Source of the DNA: a virus
Length of the DNA: 20,567 nucleotides
Virus record (IMG/VR): IMGVR_UViG_3300038435_000203
Coordinates: 1 to 20,567 of that record
Reading direction: 5' to 3' (one strand)
Below are positions 14,986 to 20,567 of the stretch, piece by piece. Position numbers and translations under genes: made by a program. Position 1 is the stretch's first letter, and each line of letters starts with the position of its first letter. Under the pieces are notes generated by a model. It worked only from the letters and a program-made list of their open reading frames with translations, had not been told where the DNA came from and made no database searches.

Positions 14986-15588
14986 TCAGGGCGCTCGCTG
15001 CTCTCGAATCAAAATGTCCTCGTAGCGATCCCATACGTGTTGGTATTGCCGATGCGCGCTGGCGTGATTCTCAGGCTCACTCCACGCCTCGACCATCCAC
15101 TTGCGGTCGATTTTCGTGAGCAGCTCAAGCTCTCGATAGCCAATCGCTTCCCACGTCAACGCCATGGATTCGAATTCAGCAAACGGAATACGCGCGAGCA
15201 CATTGTAGCCGGGCTGCCCGAGGCGGGGCGCATATGGAACGTAAAAGCTCCAGATCGCCGCCAGACGATGAAGGTCCTTCAACTCCATTTCATGATCCTG
15301 CTTGTTGCTGCGGCGGCTTCGGATGATCGCTCGTAGTGCTACCGCAGCTTCCTGGAACGCAGCCGGCAGAGGCAGGTGCCTCCTGGCCATCTCCAACCGT
15401 GCCTGCGGATTGTCCTTCAATCGGGCGATCGCGTCGGCCCAGAATTCCTGAACCTCGAAAAGGCCTTCTCCCTTCACGCGGGCCTCTGCGCTGTCGGCGA
15501 ACTCGCGCACCTCCAAGCCCCACATACGCTCCTGCAGCTGTTTTGCCTGCTCTGCGGTCGTGGTTTCGATCCAGCACGTCACGCTCAT
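14986..15588 (-). CDS. Unknown 200-residue protein, last gene of the leftward phage operon
   Basis: I do not recognise a family. The protein opens MSVTCWIETTTAEQAKQLQE, is rich in Trp, Glu and Arg, and has a helical middle (FQEAAVALRAIIRSRRSNKQ) and an acidic Trp-containing C-terminus (RKWMVEAWSEPENHASAHRQ). There is no signal peptide or membrane segment. Its ATG overlaps the stop of the preceding gene (ATGA), so it is translated with it. Position at the end of the repressor operon suggests an accessory or lysogenic-conversion gene (inference). Confidence 0.75.
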   Translation of the reverse strand: MSVTCWIETTTAEQAKQLQERMWGLEVREFADSAEARVKGEGLFEVQEFWADAIARLKDNPQARLEMARRHLPLPAAFQEAAVALRAIIRSRRSNKQDHEMELKDLHRLAAIWSFYVPYAPRLGQPGYNVLARIPFAEFESMALTWEAIGYRELELLTKIDRKWMVEAWSEPENHASAHRQYQHVWDRYEDILIREQRAP

Positions 15589-15878
15589 CTCGTTCGGTCT
15601 CGCATTCTGGCGCTGCGCTCTTCCTCATCGACGATCTGCTCGACGATCTTTCGGTCCATCGGGTTGTCGCTGATGCGCGCGATCTCGGCCGCGACGCGCG
15701 CCCAGTGGATGAAGGCCTGCGCGTCGCCAGCAAAGCGAGCGCGGGCTGCGATCCGCTGCGCGTCGTAGTAGGCGGTATGCGGATTGAGCGCGAGCAGGTC
15801 TCGGGCCTCTTCCCGGCAAAGCTCCCTGAAGGCTCTCCGCCTCTGCAGCCACCGTAAGAGCACGCGAAACGGGCCCAT
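15585..15878 (-). CDS. Unknown 97-residue basic helical protein
   Basis: The protein has 97 residues and appears fully helical: the basic start MGPFRVLLRWLQRRRAFREL, a middle with HTAYYDAQRIAARARFAGDA, and an acidic end with MDRKIVEQIVDEEERSARMR. No family is recognised. The ATG at 15878 was chosen because it lies 22 bp after the nuclease stop; a longer open frame would overlap the nuclease gene entirely. It overlaps the next gene by four bases, which supports a shared function for the two. Confidence 0.7.
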   Translation of the reverse strand: MGPFRVLLRWLQRRRAFRELCREEARDLLALNPHTAYYDAQRIAARARFAGDAQAFIHWARVAAEIARISDNPMDRKIVEQIVDEEERSARMRDRTR

Positions 15879-15900
15879 CTTCGCGTTTCCAGAATTCAGT

Positions 15901-16395
15901 CTACAGGCGTTCGCCACGCCGCCAATCCCATGGCATCGTGAACTCTCCCGACCAGACGCCACGGCGCGCCGAGCGGGCCGATGATTCTTGGACAAGGTAA
16001 TCGCGCGAGTAGCGGGTATAGGCGACAGCCCACCCCTGTTCGACCAGCCATGCGCCGATGTCTTCGGCGCCGAGAGTGCATCGGCAGACGGCGCGTCGAT
16101 AGCGGTCCGTATTGCGCTGCAGGCACGCGACAGGCCTCTGCCCGATATGCTCCTGCAACGCGAGGGAGGCTTGCTGGCCGCACCGCCACCTGGAGCCGTC
16201 TGCACGTTGGCAGGGCTGACCACTCTCCGGCGCGTCTATTCCGAACAGACGAATGCGTTCGCCGTGAATCTCAATGGTGTCGCCATCGATGACACTCGCG
16301 ACGCCAATGATTTGCCGTTCCTCGGCGAATGCTGCAATCGCTGCAAGAACCAATCCCGCCAGGATCAAGTTTCGAAGTCGGTGGCGTGGTCGCAT
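15901..16395 (-). CDS. Exported thermonuclease (SNase family)
   Basis: The protein has 164 residues. A signal peptide is seen at 1-24 (basic RPRHRLR, then the hydrophobic LILAGLVLAAIAAFA). The staphylococcal-nuclease fold follows: VIDGDTIEI at 35-43 and RIRLFGIDAPE at 47-57, giving the expected calcium-binding Asp38 and Asp54, catalytic Arg49 and Glu57, and a second Arg in DRYRRAV at 97-103. It should cleave DNA and RNA outside the cytoplasm. Four cysteines (62, 72, 91, 104) could form disulphides. It follows the membrane-protein gene by 3 bp. A role against incoming DNA, or simple lysogenic conversion, is inference. Confidence 0.88.
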   Translation of the reverse strand: MRPRHRLRNLILAGLVLAAIAAFAEERQIIGVASVIDGDTIEIHGERIRLFGIDAPESGQPCQRADGSRWRCGQQASLALQEHIGQRPVACLQRNTDRYRRAVCRCTLGAEDIGAWLVEQGWAVAYTRYSRDYLVQESSARSARRGVWSGEFTMPWDWRRGERL

Positions 16396-16398
16396 GCT

Positions 16399-16632
16399 TC
16401 AGCCCCCGACCCAACGCCACAGCCCGATCACGTTGATGACCGTGAACGTCGCCTGCAGGACGGCCAAGCTGGGCTCCCGTTGTGCCAGGGCTGCGACCAG
16501 CCAGATAAGCGACGAGAGCAGGAAGAAAGCGAAACCATATGCGACCACGCCGAAATTCAGCGCAATCAGGACAGCCCCGGAAATGCCGGCACCGGTGCCG
16601 AGCCATTTCGTCACGCTCATGATCGAGGCCAT
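16399..16632 (-). CDS. Small integral membrane protein
   Basis: The protein has 77 residues and three predicted hydrophobic spans: about 11-28, 30-49 and 57-75. It ends with VINVIGLWRWVGG, a pattern seen in small SemiSWEET/PnuC-like membrane proteins. An inner-membrane location is likely. The ATG at 16632 lies one base after the stop of the zinc-ligand gene; an internal ATG at 16620 is an alternative. In this phage setting it might be a superinfection-exclusion protein, but no sequence feature proves that. Confidence 0.75.
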   Translation of the reverse strand: MASIMSVTKWLGTGAGISGAVLIALNFGVVAYGFAFFLLSSLIWLVAALAQREPSLAVLQATFTVINVIGLWRWVGG

Positions 16633-16633
16633 G

Positions 16634-16849
16634 TCAGACCGCCTCATGGCTTGCGGAGACCTGCGGCGAGTGGTTGGGCGCGGTACGTGGTGCTGCCCGC
16701 TTCCGCGCCAACTCGATTCGGTCGTAGGCGCGTTTGCAATCGATGCACCACGAGTGCAGGCGCCCGGGAGCACGCAAGCGGAAGCGCTCGCGAGGCACCC
16801 AGTGCTGGCCACGCGTGCAGAAGAGCGGACCTGAAGAGGGACGGGTCAT
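16634..16849 (-). CDS. Small basic zinc-finger-like protein
   Basis: The protein has 71 residues. The arrangement Cys11, His16, Cys35 and Cys38 (FCTRGQHWVPRERF, then WCIDCKRAYDRI) resembles a short zinc ribbon in which the usual second Cys of the first pair is replaced by His. The rest is Arg-rich. It may bind nucleic acid. AGGAA lies about 10 nt upstream of the ATG. It is 31 bp downstream of the repressor gene and one base before the membrane-protein start. Confidence 0.65.
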   Translation of the reverse strand: MTRPSSGPLFCTRGQHWVPRERFRLRAPGRLHSWCIDCKRAYDRIELARKRAAPRTAPNHSPQVSASHEAV

Positions 16850-16880
16850 CGATGTGCTTTCCTATGCTTCGCCGGGCGGA

Positions 16881-17597
16881 TCAGACCCGCCTAGCCAGCC
16901 AGACCACCCGACCGACGACATTCACCTCTTCGGCGATGCGTTCATAAGCCTGGTATTCCGGATTGATGGACTTGATGAGCACCTTCGGCGGGTCCGAGTG
17001 CGGGATATGCTCCACGCGTTTGGCGACAAGTCCCATGCCGTCCCAGATCACGAAAATGCCGGGCGGCACCGGGACGCGTTGGCTGGTGTCGATCAGGATT
17101 CGGTCGCCGCTCGACAGCAGCGGCTCCATCGAGTCGCCGTCGACGGTGATCATCCGTAGCTCTCTGGGCGGCGCGCGAAACTCGTGCCGGACCATCGCTT
17201 CGGGAAACAACCACGTGACCTTGGTCTCCTCGAGGCCCTCGTGAAACGCGCCGGGCCCGGCGGAAGCACGCACGTCGATCTCGGCAATGCCGATGAAGCC
17301 TTCAGGGATGTGCTCCGATCTCGGAGCCCCGGCATGTTCCGCTTCATCATCAAGCTCCGGCTTTGAACGCGGCTTGCGTGGCGGCACGCGCTTATGCCGC
17401 AACGAGTCCTCGTCCACCCCGAGAAACTCCGACAGCGGCTTGCGCACGCTCTCGGGCAGAGCCTTGGGCGTTCCGCGGAAGATGAACTGGTGCAGGTAGG
17501 CGGCATTCTTGCCGATTTTGAGTGACGCGTTCTTCAGGTCGGTATTGCGATCCTCGATCAGCTTGAGCACGCGGGTCCGTACGGGATCGAGGTGCAT
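16881..17597 (-). CDS. LexA/CI-like phage repressor (S24 peptidase family)
   Basis: The protein has 238 residues from the ATG at 17597. An N-terminal HTH spans about 10-60 (LKNASLKIGKNAAYLHQFIF). A linker follows, then the S24 domain: putative self-cleavage bond Ala113-Gly114 in ASAGPG, nucleophile Ser156 in DGDSMEP, and general base Lys193 in VAKRVE. This architecture predicts a repressor that inactivates itself when RecA filaments form, inducing the prophage. AAGGAG precedes the ATG; an upstream in-frame extension was rejected. It is the first gene of the leftward operon and faces the Cro-like gene across the switch region. Confidence 0.9.
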   Translation of the reverse strand: MHLDPVRTRVLKLIEDRNTDLKNASLKIGKNAAYLHQFIFRGTPKALPESVRKPLSEFLGVDEDSLRHKRVPPRKPRSKPELDDEAEHAGAPRSEHIPEGFIGIAEIDVRASAGPGAFHEGLEETKVTWLFPEAMVRHEFRAPPRELRMITVDGDSMEPLLSSGDRILIDTSQRVPVPPGIFVIWDGMGLVAKRVEHIPHSDPPKVLIKSINPEYQAYERIAEEVNVVGRVVWLARRV

Positions 17598-17703
17598 GGC
17601 GCATCTCCTTGATTCGATTGGATAGGAAATTAACAATCTTTTCCAATTGACGCAATAGGCCGATTGTTATTTTCTTATTCCTATCAGGGAAGGCCGATGC
17701 GCA
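17598..17703. promoter_or_regulatory. Divergent lysogeny-switch region
   Basis: This AT-rich 106-bp gap separates the repressor from the Cro-like gene and must contain both promoters. GATAGGAA (17621-17628) and TAACAATC (17631-17638) recur in reverse orientation as GATTGTTA (17662-17669) and TTCCTATC (17678-17685), giving two mirrored copies of a bipartite site. A further inverted pair, ATTGGA at 17617-17622 and TCCAAT at 17642-17647, encloses the left copy. TTGACG at 17647-17652 is a candidate -35 for rightward transcription, without a convincing -10. These are candidate repressor and Cro operators. Confidence 0.75.
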
Positions 17704-17925
17704 ATGATCAGCAGCCAATTTCGCGAGCAAGTGGAAGCCTTTATTGCCGCCCATGGGTTCAAGCCGACCGAGTTCGGTCGCCAGGCGCTCGGCGATCCGT
17801 CCTTCGTGATGACCCTGCGGCGAGGCCGTTCGCCGCGGCTCGCGACCGCCGAAAAGGTCCTCTCCTTCATGGAGGAATTCGAACACACAGACCGAAAGCG
17901 AGCTCGCCAGCGGAGGTCCGCATGA
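17704..17925 (+). CDS. Cro-like small regulator
   Basis: The protein has 73 residues: an HTH-like stretch, VEAFIAAHGFKPTEFGRQAL at 10-29, then GDPSFVMTLRRGRSPRLATA (30-49) and a basic tail. The form resembles small phage DNA-binding proteins encoded opposite CI-type repressors. GGGAAGG lies about 10 nt before the ATG. As the first rightward gene it probably represses the repressor operon and favours lytic growth (inference from position). It overlaps the next gene by four bases. Confidence 0.8.
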   Translation: MISSQFREQVEAFIAAHGFKPTEFGRQALGDPSFVMTLRRGRSPRLATAEKVLSFMEEFEHTDRKRARQRRSA

Positions 17926-18173
17926 CCGAGCGTCCGATCAAACACCTCAATCAGGTCGAGCTCTCGCGCCGATGGAGCCTCTCGCCCCGCACCCTGGAGC
18001 GCTGGCGCTGGCTCGGCCTGGGCCCGGCGTACCTGAAGATCGGGGGCCGCGTCGTCTACCAGCTCGAAGACGTCGAAGCGTTCGAGGCGCAATCGCGCAC
18101 CAACATGAAGCGCCACATCGCGCCGACAGGGGTAAGCGCAAGCAGGACGGCACGACCATGGACGTGTGTGTGA
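17922..18173 (+). CDS. HTH (AlpA/MerR-like) phage protein
   Basis: The protein has 83 residues. The core LNQVELSRRWSLSPRTLERW at 9-28 followed by YLKIGGRVVYQLEDVEAFEA at 37-56 is a winged HTH of the AlpA/excisionase type. Residues 60-83 look disordered. The start ATG overlaps the Cro-like stop as ATGA, with GGAGG 6 nt upstream, so the longer upstream-open frame was rejected. It may act as an excision or transcription factor of the early rightward operon. Confidence 0.8.
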   Translation: MTERPIKHLNQVELSRRWSLSPRTLERWRWLGLGPAYLKIGGRVVYQLEDVEAFEAQSRTNMKRHIAPTGVSASRTARPWTCV

Positions 18174-18511
18174 TGAGGAACGTCAGCCCGTTTCCAGCAA
18201 GCCGGTCGCACATCAGCGAGATCGAGCTGTGCGGGTGGCTGAGCCAAGCCGAGCCCGGAGCGACCCTTGAGTACCACCGCGGATTTCTAGGCGTCGATCG
18301 CACGCCGCTGGGGCAGTCGATGAGCCTCAAGGATCGAATCGACCTGATTGATGTCGCGGAGCGCGCCATGCGACTCGCCGAGCAAGGGCTCATTCATCTG
18401 GTTCAACGTCGAATCGCTGACGACACTTTCAGCTATCTCGCCGTTGCGCGATCGAGGCCCCGCGGCGCCGCGCTCTCGTTTTCCACTCTGTTCGCGCAGG
18501 AGGCCGCCTGA
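18158..18511 (+). CDS. Unknown 117-residue phage early protein
   Basis: No known domain is recognised. The protein has 117 residues, with HISEIELCGWLSQAEPGATL at 18-37 and MSLKDRIDLIDVAERAMRLA at 55-74, mixed helix and strand. The ATG at 18158 and the internal one at 18173 are both possible; the first overlaps the previous gene's end by 16 bp. Its TGA shares one base with the next ATG (TGATG). It belongs to the rightward early operon, and similar small proteins occur in alphaproteobacterial prophages. Confidence 0.7.
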   Translation: MDVCVMRNVSPFPASRSHISEIELCGWLSQAEPGATLEYHRGFLGVDRTPLGQSMSLKDRIDLIDVAERAMRLAEQGLIHLVQRRIADDTFSYLAVARSRPRGAALSFSTLFAQEAA

Positions 18512-18993
18512 TGACCGCAGCCAACCGTCTGGCGCTCGACGACATCCGAAAGCTGCCCATCGGCGAGATCGCCGCGCTGCCGGCAGACCAGCTCGCACTT
18601 CTGCAGGAGGACGCGGAAGCAGCATTCCTCGCGGCGAAGACTGTCAAGGAGTGGCTCGAAGGCGCGATCGCGCTGCGCTACCGCGACCGCGCTGTTTCGG
18701 CGCGCGCTGCCGAAGACAAGGACACGGGCACGGTACGCTTCGACGATGGTCCGGTGACGGTCATCGCCGACCTGCCGAAGCGAGTCGAATGGGACCAGAG
18801 ACAGCTCGCAGCCCTCGTAGAGCGTATCCGCGCCGGCGGCGAGGACCCAACCGAATACGTCGAGATCGCATTCAAAGTACCGGAACGGAAGTACGCCGCG
18901 TGGCCAGCGCAAATCCGCTCAGCCTTTGAGCCGGCGCGCACGGTGAAGACCGGCAAGCCAAGCTTCGTGCTGCGACTGCGCGAGGACAAATGA
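18511..18993 (+). CDS. Unknown 160-residue phage early protein
   Basis: The protein has 160 residues. The N-terminal helices (LALDDIRKLPIGEIAALPAD, then LALLQEDAEAAFLAAKTVKE) look coiled-coil-like. A C-terminal part (VPERKYAAWPAQIRSAFEPA, then GKPSFVLRLREDK) resembles phage proteins encoded before recombination ATPases. No catalytic motif is seen. It starts in a TGATG junction with the preceding gene, with AGGAGG about 8 nt upstream. Its place before a Sak4-like gene suggests a role in DNA replication or recombination (inference). Confidence 0.75.
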   Translation: MTAANRLALDDIRKLPIGEIAALPADQLALLQEDAEAAFLAAKTVKEWLEGAIALRYRDRAVSARAAEDKDTGTVRFDDGPVTVIADLPKRVEWDQRQLAALVERIRAGGEDPTEYVEIAFKVPERKYAAWPAQIRSAFEPARTVKTGKPSFVLRLREDK

Positions 18994-18997
18994 GAAC

Positions 18998-19067
18998 AAC
19001 GGCGGGGCGGTCCGTTTCGCAAGAGCGGACAGGCAATCCTTCGGCGCCCGGTCAACGCCCCGCCGTT
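18998..19067. repeat. Nested inverted repeats, possible structured RNA
   Basis: AACGGCGGGGC at 18998-19008 pairs perfectly with GCCCCGCCGTT at 19057-19067. Inside, GTCCGTTT at 19010-19017 pairs with GAGCGGAC at 19023-19030 (two G-U pairs). The element sits in a 135-bp gap of an otherwise tightly packed operon, starting 4 bp after a stop codon. It could be an attenuator, an RNA processing site or an inserted palindromic element. Confidence 0.5.
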
Positions 19068-19128
19068 TCCCGATCCGACCAACGACCGAGGAGCCGACGT
19101 CCGGCGCAAGGATGAGGAGACAAGATCA

Positions 19129-19980
19129 ATGCCGGTTCGCATTGTGACCGCCGATCAGAGATTGTCGGCTCAGAACAACAAGACGTCGCTCGCGATCTTC
19201 GGGCCGCCCGGCGCCGGCAAGACCTCGCTTCTCAAAACATTGCCGCCGGATCAGACCGTCTGCCTCGATCTCGAGGCCGGCATGAAATCCGTTCAGGACT
19301 GGCCGGGCGCAAGCATTCCGATCCGCAGCTTCGCCGATTTCCGCGACCTCGTGGTCTTGATCGGAGGCGCTGATCCTGCCGCCGATCCCAACGCTTGGTA
19401 CAGCGCACAGCACCTGCAGCACGCGCGCAACGTCTATGCCGGCAGTGGTGTGGAGGAATTCCTCGTATCGAAGTCGATCATCTTCGTCGACAGCATTACC
19501 GATCTCACGCGCCAGGTGATGGTCTATGCCCGCCAGCAGCCGGAAGCGTTCTCGGAGCGCACCGGTAAGCCAGATGTGCGCGGCGCCTACGGTCTGCTCG
19601 GCCGCGAGGTGATCCAGGCGCTCAAGCATCTGCAGCATGCGCCGGGCAAGACCGTGATCTTCGTCGGAGTGCTGGAGAAAGTGACCGACGAGTTCAACGT
19701 CACGACCTGGCAGCCGCAGATGGAGGGCTCAAAGGCGGGACGTGAACTGCCCGGCATCGTCGACCAAGTGATGTCGCTGCATCTCTTCTCACGTGATGCC
19801 GACGGCGGCTACGTGCTCGACGAAAGAGCAAGCGAGCGCCGGCTTGTCTGCCGCGCCGGGAATCCATTCGGCCTGCCCGCCAAGGATCGCAGCGGCCGGC
19901 TCGACGTGACGGAGCCACCCGACCTTGGCGCGCTGCTCACCAAGATCAATACGCCAGCCGCGCACATCCGCGCAGCCTGA
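19129..19980 (+). CDS. Sak4-like RecA-fold ATPase (phage recombination)
   Basis: The protein has 283 residues and an AAA/RecA-type ATPase fold: Walker A GPPGAGKT at 25-32, CLDLEAGMKSV at 45-55, Walker B IIFVDS at 117-122, and VIFVGVLEK at 176-184. The pattern matches phage nucleotide-binding proteins of the Sak4 type, which anneal single-stranded DNA during recombination-dependent replication. GAGGAG lies 9 nt upstream of the ATG. It is followed 23 bp later by an SSB-like gene; Sak4 proteins work with SSB partners. A non-recombination ATPase remains possible. Confidence 0.82.
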   Translation: MPVRIVTADQRLSAQNNKTSLAIFGPPGAGKTSLLKTLPPDQTVCLDLEAGMKSVQDWPGASIPIRSFADFRDLVVLIGGADPAADPNAWYSAQHLQHARNVYAGSGVEEFLVSKSIIFVDSITDLTRQVMVYARQQPEAFSERTGKPDVRGAYGLLGREVIQALKHLQHAPGKTVIFVGVLEKVTDEFNVTTWQPQMEGSKAGRELPGIVDQVMSLHLFSRDADGGYVLDERASERRLVCRAGNPFGLPAKDRSGRLDVTEPPDLGALLTKINTPAAHIRAA

Positions 19981-20003
19981 ATTTCCAGCAGAGGAGACAG
20001 ACG

Positions 20004-20567
20004 ATGTACGACCTCAATGATGCCCAGCCGCAGATGGCGCCCATGGGCGAACTGATCCCTGACGGGACCTTTGCCAAGATCAAGATGACCATCCGTCCTG
20101 GCGGAGTGAACGGCTCGACGCCCATGGACGTCGGACTGCTCAAGGCCTCGCAATCGAGCGACGCCAAGATGTTGGACTGCGAATTCACCGTCATGGCAGG
20201 TCCCTATGCCCGGCGCAAATTCTGGCAGAATTTCACCGTCGGCGGCGGCAAGCTCGACGAGAAGGGACAGTCGAAGGGCTGGAATATCTCCAAGAGCACC
20301 TTCCGCGCCATGGTCGACAGCGCGCTTGGCCTCGATCCCAAGGACGAGAGCCAAGCCACAAAGCAGAAGCGCGTGATCCAGGGTCTCAAGCAGCTCGATG
20401 GCATCGTGTTCGCCGCGCGCATCATGATCGAGCCGGCTTCGAACCCGCAGTACAAGGACCAGAACAAGCTCGCGAATGTCGTGCTGCCGGGCGAGCCGCA
20501 ATACGCGGCCATCATGCGCGGCGAAAACGTGCAGCCCGATCCGGTCAACGCAAAGCCCCGCAAAGCC
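20004..20567 (+). CDS. DUF669/SSB-like phage protein, 3' end outside window
   Basis: The 188 residues seen remain open at the window edge. The order LIPDGTFAKIKMTIRPGG (17-34), then MLDCEFTVMAGPYARRKFWQ (55-74), NFTVGGGKLDEKG and LANVVLPGEPQY resembles DUF669-type phage proteins thought to bind single-stranded DNA. GAGGAG precedes the ATG by 7 nt. The pairing with the Sak4-like gene upstream supports a role in coating ssDNA for annealing. The C-terminus, where SSBs carry an acidic tip, is not visible. Confidence 0.72.
   Translation, partial: MYDLNDAQPQMAPMGELIPDGTFAKIKMTIRPGGVNGSTPMDVGLLKASQSSDAKMLDCEFTVMAGPYARRKFWQNFTVGGGKLDEKGQSKGWNISKSTFRAMVDSALGLDPKDESQATKQKRVIQGLKQLDGIVFAARIMIEPASNPQYKDQNKLANVVLPGEPQYAAIMRGENVQPDPVNAKPRKA

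Noticed and set aside
15988-16947. Open frame of 319 codons on the plus strand
   Set aside because: It crosses four well-spaced leftward genes with recognisable features and shows no family resemblance.

Overview
The window is GC-rich (about 60% or more over most of its length). The combination of a tRNA-Ser(UGA), a DUF2924/serine-recombinase cassette and a set of small phage regulators resembles genomic islands of Alphaproteobacteria, most likely the Hyphomicrobiales (Bradyrhizobium/Rhodopseudomonas/Methylobacterium-like). That placement is inferred from gene families, not from a search. Almost the whole window looks like accessory DNA next to a tRNA gene.

Region 1 (1-383): the 3' part of a tRNA-Ser(UGA) gene with encoded CCA, followed by about 300 bp without a recognisable gene. 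This is a classic island insertion point. Region 2 (384-12263) is a defence-type cluster. A large DUF4238 protein with an internal SEC-C zinc motif reads rightward. It converges on a small HEPN-like protein. Leftward from 12233 runs a tight five-gene operon: excisionase-type HTH protein, type III restriction subunit (SF2 helicase plus PD-(D/E)xK nuclease), type III-like N6-adenine/N4-cytosine methyltransferase, a 109-residue unknown, and an SF1 UvrD-like helicase with a RelE/ParE-like N-terminal domain.

Region 3 (12480-14856) is a translationally coupled recombination cassette read leftward: 66-residue small protein, DUF2924 protein, large serine recombinase, HTH accessory protein. Its three junctions are GTGA, ATGA and ATGA overlaps. 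Region 4 (14986-20567) is the early and immunity region of a prophage or phage-derived element. A leftward operon carries an S24/LexA-like repressor, a small zinc-ligand protein, a small membrane protein, an exported thermonuclease and two unknowns. A divergent rightward operon carries a Cro-like protein, an HTH protein, two unknowns, a Sak4-like RecA-fold ATPase and a DUF669/SSB-like protein that runs off the window. The two operons face each other across a 106-bp switch containing inverted 8-mers.

Functionally, the right part supplies integration, a lysogeny switch and recombination-replication proteins. The left part supplies restriction-modification with a helicase partner and other candidate defence genes. 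No tyrosine integrase is visible near the tRNA, so the tRNA-linked cluster and the serine-recombinase element may be two islands laid end to end. The likeliest seam is the gene-free stretch 12234-12480. The items most worth checking are the RelE-like/UvrD fusion inside the restriction operon, the low-GC specificity segment of the methyltransferase, the DUF4238/SEC-C protein with its convergent HEPN neighbour, and a possible structured RNA at 18998-19067.
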